From the NCBI RefSeq assembly GCF_024206475.1, contig NZ_JAMBPR010000001.1:1-64000 (forward strand): DNA of 64,000 nt, given 5' to 3'. A model generated the notes under the pieces. That model saw only the letters and a list, made by a program, of their open reading frames with translations. It ran no database searches and was not told where the DNA came from. The translations under genes were made by a program, and so were the position numbers. Below, one piece after another: positions 20,696-28,943 of this stretch (its first letter is position 1; each line of letters opens with the position of its first letter). The DNA comes from Paraburkholderia sp. CNPSo 3274. GTDB taxonomy: Bacteria > Pseudomonadota > Gammaproteobacteria > Burkholderiales > Burkholderiaceae.

Positions 20696-23600
20696 ATGGA
20701 TATTGAGCAATGGCTGCACGCCCTGGGACTTGAGCAGTACGCGCAGGCGTTCGCGGCAAACGATATCGATCTCTCGCTGCTCGCGCAGCTGACCGACGCG
20801 GATCTGAGGGAACTCGGGGTCCAGTCGCTCGGCCACCGCAAACGCATCCTCGCTGCCGCCGCGCCGAACCTTGCGGCAGCGGCTTCGCCAGCGGCGCAAG
20901 CGCCGAGCGCACCCACCGCGCTGGACATCCCCGCGGACGAACGCAGGCAGGTCACCATCCTGTTTGCCGATCTCTGCGGCTTCACCGCGCTCTCGCGTAC
21001 GCTCGATCCAGAGGAGGTGCGAGCGCTGATCGGCCGCTTCACGGCGCTCGTCGACGGTATCGTGCTCGCCTGGGGCGGCACGACCGACAGACATATCGGC
21101 GACGCGGTGATGGCGCTATTCGGCGCGCCTCGCGCGCACGAGACGGACACGCTGCGCGCGGCTCGCGCGGCGCTCGACATCCATGAGGCGCTGACGTCGC
21201 TGAGCGCGCAGGCGGCGCGGACGTTGCAGGCGCATATCGGCATCGCGAGCGGCGAGGTCGTCGCCGGCGCGCTCGGCTGCGTCGACGCGCGGGACTACAC
21301 CGTGACCGGTAATCCGGTGAACCTGGCCGCACGGCTCCAGGTCGCGGCGCCGGCCGGCGAGACCTGGCTTTCCGATGACGTGGCGCGCGCGCTCGGCGAC
21401 GCCGCCGTCTGCGACGCGCTCGGCGAGCAGCGCTTCAAGGGCATCGACACGCCGGTGCGCGCATGGCGGCTGCGCGCGATTTCGAGCGACCCGGCGAGCG
21501 AATCGGCGAAGGCGAGTCAGAGCCTTTTCGTCGGACGCGAGGCCGAACTCGAGCAGTTTCACGGTATCGTCCGCGCGTGTGTCGCGCGGCGGGCCGGCCA
21601 CATCGTCCATGTGCGCGGCGAAGCGGGCATCGGCAAGACGCGTCTCGTCGACGAGATGCGCCGCTACGCGCAGTCGCAGGGCTTCGAGATCCATCGGGGC
21701 CTCGTGCTCGATTTCGGCGTAGGCAAGGGGCAGGATCCCGTGCACACGATCGCCGGCAGCCTGCTCGGCCTGCCGGCCGGCGCGTCGAGCGACGCGCGGC
21801 TGGCCGCCGCCGCGCGGCTCGCCGCCGAAGGCATCGTCGAGGCCGGGCAGCACGCATTTCTCCACGACCTCCTCGACCTGCCGCTCGCGCACGAGTGGCG
21901 GACCCTCTACGACGCCATGGACCACGGCGCGCGCAAGCGCGGCAAGCAGGCGCTCGCCGCGAGACTGACCGGCGACGCCTGCAGGCGGGCTGCAACGCTG
22001 ATCGTCGTAGAAGACCTGCATTGGGCCGAGCCCGAAGTGCTCGACTATCTATCGGCCTTCGCCTCGGGCATCGCGAACGGTCCGGGCCTCCTCGTGACGA
22101 CCTCGCGCGTGGACGGCGATCCGATCGATGCGACGTGGCGCGCGCGCTGCCGGGACACCTCGTTCGCGACGATCGACCTCGGGCCATTGCGCGAGGACGA
22201 GGCACTGAGCCTCGCAGGCAACTTCATCGACGCGACGCAGCGTGTCGCGCTCGCCTGCATCGAGCGCGCGGGCGGCAACCCGCTGTTCCTCGAGCAGCTC
22301 TTGCGCAATGCCGAGGAAGGCAGCGGCAACGGCGTGCCTGGCTCGATCCGCAGCCTCGTGCTCGCGCGGATGGACCGGCTCGCGCCGCGCGACCGCCTGG
22401 CCTTCCAGGCGGCCTCCGTGATCGGGCAGCGTTTCGGCATCGCGTTGTTGCGGCGGCTCATCGACGACCCCGGCTACGTCTGCGACGGCCTGCTCGCCAA
22501 CGCGCTCGTGCTGCCGGAGGGCGAAGAATTCCTGTTCGCTCATGCGCTGATCCAGGAGAGCGCCTATTCGACGCTGCTGCGCGCGCGTCGCCGCGAGCTG
22601 CACCGCGGCGCGGCCGACTGGTTCGCGCACGGCGACCCCACACTGCACGCCCAGCATCTCGACCGTGCCGAGGACGAGCGCGCGCCGCAGGCCTACCTGG
22701 CCGCCGCGCTCGCGCAGCGCTCGGCCCACCTGCTCGAAGCCGCGCTGCGCCTCGCCGAGCGGGGCCTCGAGATCGCGCAGACAGAGGCGGACCGCCACAC
22801 CCTGAGTTGTTGCAAGGGCGAGCTCCAGCGCGACCTCGGCGACATCGCGGGATCGATCGCTACCTGGCGCGCGGCGCTGGCGGCCGCCCCCGACGACGCC
22901 AGTCTGTGCCGCTGCCAGCTCGGGCTCGCGGAAGGCCTGCGAGTGAGCGAAGGTCTCGACGAAGCGCTGGACCTGCTCGAGGCTGCGCAGCGGATCGCGG
23001 AGCGCGACGACCGGGTGGCCGAGCTCGCGAGCCTTCACTACCTGCGCGGCAACATCTACTTTCCGCTCGGAAAGATCGATGCCTGCAGCACCGAGCACGA
23101 ACGCGGGCTCGACTATGCGCGGCGCCTCGGCCTGCCGGAGGCCGAGGCCCGGGCGCTAGGCGGCCTTGCCGATGCCGCGTACGCGCAAGGGCGGATGCGC
23201 ACCGCATTCCGCCATTTCAGCGATTGCGTGGCGTTGAGCCGCGAACACGGGTGCGGCCGGATCGAAGTCGCCAATCGTTCGATGCAGGGCTTCAGCCGCA
23301 TTTATCTGAACGACCCGCTGCAGGCGCGCGAAGACGCCGTTGCCGCCGTGCGCGCCGCCGAGCTGATCGGGCAGCCGCGCGCGCAATTGCTAGGCGAGAC
23401 GCTCGGCGTATTCGCCCGCTACGAGCTAGGCGATATGCAGGGCATGCAGGTCCATCTGGAGCAGGAAAAGCGCGTGATCCGGCAACTGGGCGCGCGCCGG
23501 TTCGAAGCGCAGAACCTGGAAATGCAGGCACGTGTATGGCTCGCCAACGGATCCCGCGGCGAAGCCGTCGAAGCGCTGCGCGAGGCGCTGGCGATCTCGC

Positions 23601-24010
23601 GCGAAGTGGGCACGCAGTTCTGCGCGCCGAAGACGCTGGGCGCCCTCGCCCGCGCGGTCGACGAGAATGACGAGCGGACACGCCTCCTGGCAGAAGGCGA
23701 GGAGCTCCTGCGCCTCGGCGCGGTCGGCCACAACCATCTCTGGTTCTACCGCGACGCGATCGAAGCGATGCTATCGGCCCGCGATCCGGCCGGCGTGCTG
23801 CGCTATGTGAGCGCGCTGGAGGACTACACGCGGCGCGAACCGCTGCCCTGGGCCGACCTGTTTGCGGCGCGCGGACGCGCGCTCGCGCGCGCCCTGCAGG
23901 CGCCCCCGGACGAAGCCGCGCGATGCGAGCTCGCGCGCGTGCGAACCGTGCTGCTGCAGGCTGGCTTCCAGCAATACCTGGCCGCGGTCGATGCAGCGCT
24001 TGCCGCTTGA
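20696..24010 (+). CDS. SAM domain - class III nucleotide cyclase - AAA ATPase - TPR protein
   Basis: A 1104-residue multidomain signalling protein. A SAM domain (about 1-60; MDIEQWLHALGLEQYAQAFA) is followed by a class III cyclase homology domain (about 85-265). Both metal-binding aspartates are visible, in LFADLCGFTALSR and GDAVMALFGAP, and the transition-state region is TVTGNPVNLAARLQ. A STAND-type AAA ATPase begins near residue 275 (FVGREAELEQF; Walker A GEAGIGKT near 308; Walker B-like IVVEDLHWAEPE). The C-terminal third is TPR-like helical repeats. It probably makes cAMP or cGMP. The start at 20696 is preceded by AGGCGG. The open frame continues far upstream only as a shadow of the SulP gene. 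Confidence 0.9.
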   Translation: MDIEQWLHALGLEQYAQAFAANDIDLSLLAQLTDADLRELGVQSLGHRKRILAAAAPNLAAAASPAAQAPSAPTALDIPADERRQVTILFADLCGFTALSRTLDPEEVRALIGRFTALVDGIVLAWGGTTDRHIGDAVMALFGAPRAHETDTLRAARAALDIHEALTSLSAQAARTLQAHIGIASGEVVAGALGCVDARDYTVTGNPVNLAARLQVAAPAGETWLSDDVARALGDAAVCDALGEQRFKGIDTPVRAWRLRAISSDPASESAKASQSLFVGREAELEQFHGIVRACVARRAGHIVHVRGEAGIGKTRLVDEMRRYAQSQGFEIHRGLVLDFGVGKGQDPVHTIAGSLLGLPAGASSDARLAAAARLAAEGIVEAGQHAFLHDLLDLPLAHEWRTLYDAMDHGARKRGKQALAARLTGDACRRAATLIVVEDLHWAEPEVLDYLSAFASGIANGPGLLVTTSRVDGDPIDATWRARCRDTSFATIDLGPLREDEALSLAGNFIDATQRVALACIERAGGNPLFLEQLLRNAEEGSGNGVPGSIRSLVLARMDRLAPRDRLAFQAASVIGQRFGIALLRRLIDDPGYVCDGLLANALVLPEGEEFLFAHALIQESAYSTLLRARRRELHRGAADWFAHGDPTLHAQHLDRAEDERAPQAYLAAALAQRSAHLLEAALRLAERGLEIAQTEADRHTLSCCKGELQRDLGDIAGSIATWRAALAAAPDDASLCRCQLGLAEGLRVSEGLDEALDLLEAAQRIAERDDRVAELASLHYLRGNIYFPLGKIDACSTEHERGLDYARRLGLPEAEARALGGLADAAYAQGRMRTAFRHFSDCVALSREHGCGRIEVANRSMQGFSRIYLNDPLQAREDAVAAVRAAELIGQPRAQLLGETLGVFARYELGDMQGMQVHLEQEKRVIRQLGARRFEAQNLEMQARVWLANGSRGEAVEALREALAISREVGTQFCAPKTLGALARAVDENDERTRLLAEGEELLRLGAVGHNHLWFYRDAIEAMLSARDPAGVLRYVSALEDYTRREPLPWADLFAARGRALARALQAPPDEAARCELARVRTVLLQAGFQQYLAAVDAALAA

Positions 24011-24080
24011 GGCATACGCCTCGCCGCGGCAGACGCAACCCGATGCGCGACTCTTGCCCGCCGGGCAGAACCGGTCTGGC

Positions 24081-24875
24081 TCAAGGCGTTCCGTTCGTGT
24101 GCTGGTTCCGGAACGCAGCCTCGCCTGCGTCCGACACCTCGACCCACTTCTTGTCGGGCGGCGCGTCTGCGGTGTAGCTGTCGTGCCAGTTCCACCACTT
24201 GTAGGTTGGGGTCTGGGGATATCCCTCGGGCGAGTCCTCCCAGACCTCCTGGCGACCCAGCGGCGTCATGTCGAGGTAGTTCCAGGTGCCCCCCATTTGC
24301 TCATCGCCGCGGTTGTTGATGAAGTAGGTGCGCAATACGCGCTCGCCGTCGCGGTAGAACACGTTCGTGCCGTGCCACTCGTCCACACCGAAGTCGGCGT
24401 CGAAGCTGTCCGTGAGCGTGAACCACGGTATCTCCCAGCCCATTCGCGCCTTCAGTCGCGCGATGTCGGCCTGAGGCGCACGCGAGACGAAGACGAGGGT
24501 GGTGTCACGGGCGTTCAGATGGGCGACGTGGGCGACCTGGTCGGCCACCATGGAGCAGCCCCGGCAGGCATGGTCGGGCCAGCCGAACACGCCCGGTTCG
24601 AAAAAAGCGCGGTAGACGATCAGTTGACGCCGACCGTCGAACAGGTTCGGCAGGCTGACCTTGCCCGCAGCCCCCTCGAATGCATATGCCTTCTCCACCG
24701 CCATCCAGGGCATTCGGCGGCGCTCGGCGGCCAGGGCGTCTCGGGCACGGGTCAGCGCCTTTTCTTTCACAAGCAACTGCTGGCGCGCTGCCTCCCACGC
24801 CTCGGATGAGACGACCGGTGGTGTGAGCATGGCAGGCTGTCCGCCTTTCCTTCCGTTTTCGGCTGATGGACTCAT
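24081..24875 (-). CDS. DUF899 (thioredoxin-like) protein
   Basis: A 264-residue protein of the DUF899 family, which has a thioredoxin-like fold. Typical features are LTRARDALAAERRRMPWM and WPDHACRGCSMVADQVAH, with a CxxC pair (CRGC), followed by HLNARDTTLVFVSRAP and DEWHGTNVFYRDG. The molecular function is not established for the family. The start at 24875 (MSPSAENG) has GGAGG about 12 bp upstream. Convergent with the cyclase gene, with 70 bp between the stops. Confidence 0.85.
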   Translation of the reverse strand: MSPSAENGRKGGQPAMLTPPVVSSEAWEAARQQLLVKEKALTRARDALAAERRRMPWMAVEKAYAFEGAAGKVSLPNLFDGRRQLIVYRAFFEPGVFGWPDHACRGCSMVADQVAHVAHLNARDTTLVFVSRAPQADIARLKARMGWEIPWFTLTDSFDADFGVDEWHGTNVFYRDGERVLRTYFINNRGDEQMGGTWNYLDMTPLGRQEVWEDSPEGYPQTPTYKWWNWHDSYTADAPPDKKWVEVSDAGEAAFRNQHTNGTP

Positions 24876-25674
24876 GGTTTTTGCGACCTCCTGAATTGGG
24901 CAAATTCCTGCGGCGCGATTGCGTCCGCTACGCGTCGCCTGTTGTGTGACGTGAGGTAGTTTGGCCCCGGAAATCGCAGGTTGGGAGTAACAAGTGTGGC
25001 GGTATTTCGATGGTGTTGCCGAGTGCGGACGCCGCGCCCGGCCCAGCTTGCTGTGCGCCCATACCCCATATTTGCGCACATTAAAGTCTGCGGGAAAAAA
25101 TGGCTCTTAAGCTCGTTGTTTCGTTGCTGTTACTGCTGCAATGAATCGGCAAAGTCTGCGGGAGCGGCTCGCGAGTCCCTAACTGTCAAAATCTCGGGAA
25201 CATAAAGTGTGCGGGAAGCCCGCCCTGCGGGCGTTACACTAGCACCACTGCAAAGGGTCAAATAGTGCTTGAGCTGCGGCGCAACAATTCACTATGCGTC
25301 CAAGTCAAGTATGGGATGTATCCGATTTGGAGCCGGTCCTCGGTCTCCGCGATGAACCATTGCGACGGCCGCAACCTCAGTCCCCGGCACGCATCTACGC
25401 AATCAATTTCGCCAGTCAATTGCCAAGAACTATTAAAACGACAACCCGATGCGAGCCGAGTGAACTGTTTAACTGGGCAGCAAGGCACAACGCGAACGCC
25501 TCCCGTACCCACGATGCGTGGCGACGTATTCGATGATGCATCAGTGAAAACGCGAAGAATTCGAATTCGCAAGGCACCGGCGGCGATACGAGACGGATAT
25601 TTGCCTGAAAGCAAGAGACTAATACGCCGACTGACACTCGGAGTGCAGCGCGACTTCAAGGCACGATTGCCTCT
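24876..25674. other. Gene-poor junction with a repeated 13-bp motif
   Basis: This 800-bp stretch has no convincing gene. Short open frames on both strands show no recognisable protein and no ribosome binding site. It marks the switch from GC-rich housekeeping genes to the more AT-rich eCIS cargo region, and it contains three copies of AAAGT(C/G)TGCGGGA. Confidence 0.5.
25083..25216 (+). repeat. Three direct copies of AAAGT(C/G)TGCGGGA
   Basis: Copies lie at 25083-25095 (AAAGTCTGCGGGA), 25151-25163 (identical) and 25204-25216 (AAAGTGTGCGGGA). On the minus strand they read TCCCGCA(G/C)ACTTT. Clusters of short same-orientation repeats like these are often found at the ends of elements moved by tyrosine recombinases. 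No recombinase gene is in the window, so this may be a leftover end or an integration site. Confidence 0.55.
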
Positions 25675-26958
25675 TCACTCTACAAACGGAAGAGGTAACC
25701 CCGTCGATTCGAGTACTGATTTAATCTTTTCCACCGCCTGCCTCGTGTACTCCTTCGCCATCACGTCCTTTACGGCTTGCGGACAAGCATTTCCCACACA
25801 AAACGGCACCGCTCCCTTCTCGCCCGTCAGCATACGCACTTTTAAAAAGACCGCGTTATCAAGAGTCTTGATACAACCGCTACTCACGGCATCACTGGGG
25901 TTGCCACCATGGAGATAGAAGCCATCGCGATGCACAACTCCGCCCGCGGGCGTCGCGACGTCGGCAGAACCTTCGATCTTGATACGCATCGGCCCCCAAC
26001 AATCCTGCGGCGTGAAGCACGTTCGGGTCGGATCCGTTGGTGTCGGGCAAGACACATTGCAATAGTGAGCACCGCTGCAGGGGCTTGGATCGGTACTCGT
26101 GATCTCCTGATAACCGGAACTGATCGCACGTGCACCGCAAACTCCGCTTTGAAGCGAAGCAACCGTTGGGCGTTGAACTCCAGGATGGATGACATAGTTG
26201 CCTGTGGGGGTCGGCCCGATCGAAGGCTCCCATTCACCGTGCCCCGGATGGCCCGAAACCGCGGGCCCGGTGAATATCAGACTACCCGCTTTGATGACGA
26301 ATAAGCTTCCGCTCTGTCCACCTGTGTACGCCACGGCGTCATCCTTATGGCGGTGCAATCGTGCCACGTCGGTGTGGCTGGTGATATGCGGCCGACGCCC
26401 TGTCATCACGGCGTCGGCCGCGGCATCCGCCTCTTGTTCAGTTGGCGCACCCTCACCCGTCACGGGCGTTTCATCCTGCATGTTCAAAACATTCGTCGAC
26501 TGCTGCATGACATGCGCCAATTCATGCGCGAGGAGTCGTGTCCCGGTGTTCGTCGCAGGGGCGTAGCGTCCATGTGCGAACGCCACATGATTCCCAACTG
26601 TGTAGGCCTGTGCACTGAGTGTTCGTGCAGATTCTGCCGCCTGGGTATCTGTATGCACCCGTACCTGGCTGAAGTCATGTCCAAAGCGCGGTTCCATGAA
26701 GCCACGGACAGCCAGATCGAGGGGTCGGCCAGGTGTACGCAGCACTTCGTGGACGATAGGCGGGACGACGGAGGGTAAGGTGTGAGTGAGCGAGCGTCGC
26801 TGCAACCACCTCTCGCTACATTTCGTACATGCGGCGCTCGATCCAGCCCCTTCGACGTGGGTACATTTGCGCGCTGGCGGGCGAGTTAGCGCTCGCGTCG
26901 AGGAGGGAAGCGGCTCCCGTGCTGCTGGTTTATACCTTTGCGGAGCGGCAATCTTCAT
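25675..26958 (-). CDS. eCIS cargo candidate: DUF4157 domain plus L,D-transpeptidase-like C-terminus
   Basis: A 427-residue predicted effector. A basic N-terminus with a Cys-pair motif (KCTHVEG ... CTKCSERWLQRR) precedes the DUF4157/eCIS-core domain (about 75-160), with RFGHDFSQVRVHTD and an HExxH motif in LLAHELAHVMQQ. The C-terminal half has PTPTGNYVIHP and FYLHGGNPSDAVSSGCIKT, matching the HG...S-x-GC catalytic signature of YkuD/DUF2778 L,D-transpeptidase-like enzymes. It may therefore attack peptidoglycan. The start at ATG 26958 or GTG 26994 is undecided. Last gene of the eCIS locus and more AT-rich than the structural genes. Confidence 0.8.
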   Translation of the reverse strand: MKIAAPQRYKPAAREPLPSSTRALTRPPARKCTHVEGAGSSAACTKCSERWLQRRSLTHTLPSVVPPIVHEVLRTPGRPLDLAVRGFMEPRFGHDFSQVRVHTDTQAAESARTLSAQAYTVGNHVAFAHGRYAPATNTGTRLLAHELAHVMQQSTNVLNMQDETPVTGEGAPTEQEADAAADAVMTGRRPHITSHTDVARLHRHKDDAVAYTGGQSGSLFVIKAGSLIFTGPAVSGHPGHGEWEPSIGPTPTGNYVIHPGVQRPTVASLQSGVCGARAISSGYQEITSTDPSPCSGAHYCNVSCPTPTDPTRTCFTPQDCWGPMRIKIEGSADVATPAGGVVHRDGFYLHGGNPSDAVSSGCIKTLDNAVFLKVRMLTGEKGAVPFCVGNACPQAVKDVMAKEYTRQAVEKIKSVLESTGLPLPFVE

Positions 26959-27255
26959 GCCTAGTCTCAGTTTTCGGAACGAGTGAGCCGACACGCGGAT
27001 GGACGATACGCTTGCGTCTCAACTTCCATCGGGTACTTGCGCAATCGGGGTTCGGAACTGGAGCCGATAACTCAATTCGGTGGTCACGACAGCGGGATTA
27101 GCTAAGCCTATGCCCTATTGGGCTTGAGCGCAAACCGGTGGCGGCGAATGGCGCTTCACTCTTTGCATGAATAAATCTTTCGACCATCACATCTGGATTA
27201 AATATTGGCTTGCCTGAGTCATATCTTTTCTTCAATGACTGCGGCGTGGGTCGGG
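26959..27255. other. Intergenic spacer between two cargo genes
   Basis: About 300 bp without a gene, apart from a possible 36-bp extension of the downstream cargo gene to a GTG at 26994. The sequence is AT-richer than the flanks. No promoter, terminator or repeat was recognised. Confidence 0.4.
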
Positions 27256-28578
27256 CTATGGGAGCGCCGTTTTTTCGACTCTTCCGGTTGTGACGTTTAT
27301 TTTCGAGCCGTCGGCGCCCGTGACGTCTTCAGCCTTGAAGTTTCGCGTGATCCGAAACTTGCCGGTCGTCGCTTGCGTGCGATCGCACTTGTAAATCTGA
27401 TCGCAAATGGCAGTGCAGGAGTTTTTGCCGGTCCCCTCTAAAATGCTGCTCGGCCCCTTCGTTTTATGCTCGTCCAGGAAGGCCGTTGGGCCGCTTCCGA
27501 ATCTGTTGATGTCGAGGCAGATGCTCGAGGAGCAAGGCGGCGAATTGAGCAGCGCTATGGCCGCCGCGGGGCAGGTATTCGACACCTCCGTCAACTCCTC
27601 CTTCATGCAATGGCCCGTGTGGTCGGGTCCCGGGCCAACGTTCATGGTCGCCTTCGCGCTCAGGTAGGTTCTGAACTTCGCCTGGTCTGCCGATGACTGA
27701 TCTGCAAAATTGCGGTGAGAGACGGTCCCTAGCGACACGCTGTTCGGACAAGGAGCTTGGGATACCTGTGGCACATCCGCAGCAATCGGGTCGTCAGGTG
27801 CATCCAGCGGCTGCCTGCGTACAAGCCCGGCACTTTCTTGAACTGGCGTCGGCCCCGCCCCTCCAAAGACCCGCTTGTTCTGTTGGAGCGTGTGGACGAG
27901 TTCATGCGCCAACAGCTTCCCTGGGTGCGGCTGGGATTGCCCTTCGCCGAAATAAATGTCTTGCCCGATTGCAAACGCCTTGGCATGCAGGTCCCGGTTC
28001 AACTCGGCGGCTGTCCTATCGGCGTGTATCCGCACGCGGGAAAAGTCGTGCCCTAGCCGAGGTTCGAAGAACCGCCGCAATGACGGCGCCAGAGGCTCGC
28101 CTTGGCCACAAGTGGCATCACGCATGCTCATAGCTTGTTGCGAAACGGCACGCCGCCCGCTGGCACGGGGACTTGCGTCTACCTCTCGCCGCACAGTTAA
28201 ACCGTCCACGTCTTTGTAGCCCTCCTCATCCTCATCGGCTCCGGCCGGATCGTCTGCCTGCCTCCGCACTTGCACGCTGTCGAGGGCTGTGGCCTGTTCT
28301 TCTTCGGCGCAAGCCGCGCATTTGCGAGCGATCTTTGGGGGGCCCGCGCCAATGGAAAGCGCTGGATGAGGCATTCGCATCACCAGTTCAGCGACGCGGT
28401 CGGCTTCATGCTCCAGCGGGTCATTAACCGCTCCGACAACGAGCTCGCACTGAATAGTGCCCAACTTTGCGCTGGAAGCGGTTGGTCGAGGCCGGCGTAG
28501 CTGATTCGGACGCCCAAGTGTGCTCGCCGGACTCGCAGGAGGTTTCATCTGTGCCCTGGCGTACTGGTGTGCAAACAT
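27256..28578 (-). CDS. eCIS cargo candidate: DUF4157 domain with cysteine-rich unknown C-terminus
   Basis: A 440-residue predicted effector with an excellent ribosome binding site (AAGGAGGTCCCGATC). The N-terminal signatures of eCIS cargo are present: DPLEHEADRVAELVMRMP and the Cys pair RKCAACAEEEQ. The DUF4157 core (about 155-235) includes RLGHDFSRVRIHAD and the HExxH motif in LLAHELVHTLQQ. The C-terminal about 190 residues hold about ten cysteines (for example HTGHCMKEE, CSSSICLDINRF, CTAICDQIYKC) and match no domain recognised here. The toxin activity is unknown. It is flanked by two further DUF4157 genes, both on the same strand. Confidence 0.8.
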   Translation of the reverse strand: MFAHQYARAQMKPPASPASTLGRPNQLRRPRPTASSAKLGTIQCELVVGAVNDPLEHEADRVAELVMRMPHPALSIGAGPPKIARKCAACAEEEQATALDSVQVRRQADDPAGADEDEEGYKDVDGLTVRREVDASPRASGRRAVSQQAMSMRDATCGQGEPLAPSLRRFFEPRLGHDFSRVRIHADRTAAELNRDLHAKAFAIGQDIYFGEGQSQPHPGKLLAHELVHTLQQNKRVFGGAGPTPVQESAGLVRRQPLDAPDDPIAADVPQVSQAPCPNSVSLGTVSHRNFADQSSADQAKFRTYLSAKATMNVGPGPDHTGHCMKEELTEVSNTCPAAAIALLNSPPCSSSICLDINRFGSGPTAFLDEHKTKGPSSILEGTGKNSCTAICDQIYKCDRTQATTGKFRITRNFKAEDVTGADGSKINVTTGRVEKTALP

Positions 28579-28943
28579 GATCGGGACCTCCTTAATCTAA
28601 ACTGGCAAGGCGAATGAGGAACTCCAACTCACAGGCATTCGCGTCGACAAATCAGCGACGGTTTGTCTCGTCTTCGAGCGGATTCTCACCATGGCTCGCA
28701 ATGAGTTTCGGCCAATGGTCTTTGCCGCGTCAAGAATGTGTTCCGTCGATCAAGATTCCTTAACTCTTGGCGATTGATGACCCGGATCCCAATTGACGGC
28801 TGCCAACGCTCCGCACACATCTAGTCCGTTTTTCCGGTATCTCATATGAGCCAGATGATCCAGATCCGGCTTCCACCGAAGCACACGTTCTAGCCGCATG
28901 CACAATTCAGTCCGTCGATCTTATTCCATCGACCCATTCAAAC
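28579..28943. other. Intergenic spacer between two cargo genes
   Basis: About 365 bp with no supported gene. The sequence is clearly more AT-rich than the eCIS structural genes. It might hold a separate promoter for the downstream cargo genes, but no clear -35/-10 pair was found. Confidence 0.4.

Noticed and set aside
24011..24080. Bidirectional terminator between cyclase and DUF899 genes
   Set aside because: TGCCCGCCGGGCA can form a short stem, but there is no T-run in either direction and the loop is only three bases.
25258..25918. Possible small genes on both strands in the gap
   Set aside because: Neither strand has a ribosome binding site or recognisable domain, and the open frames overlap each other and the cargo gene.
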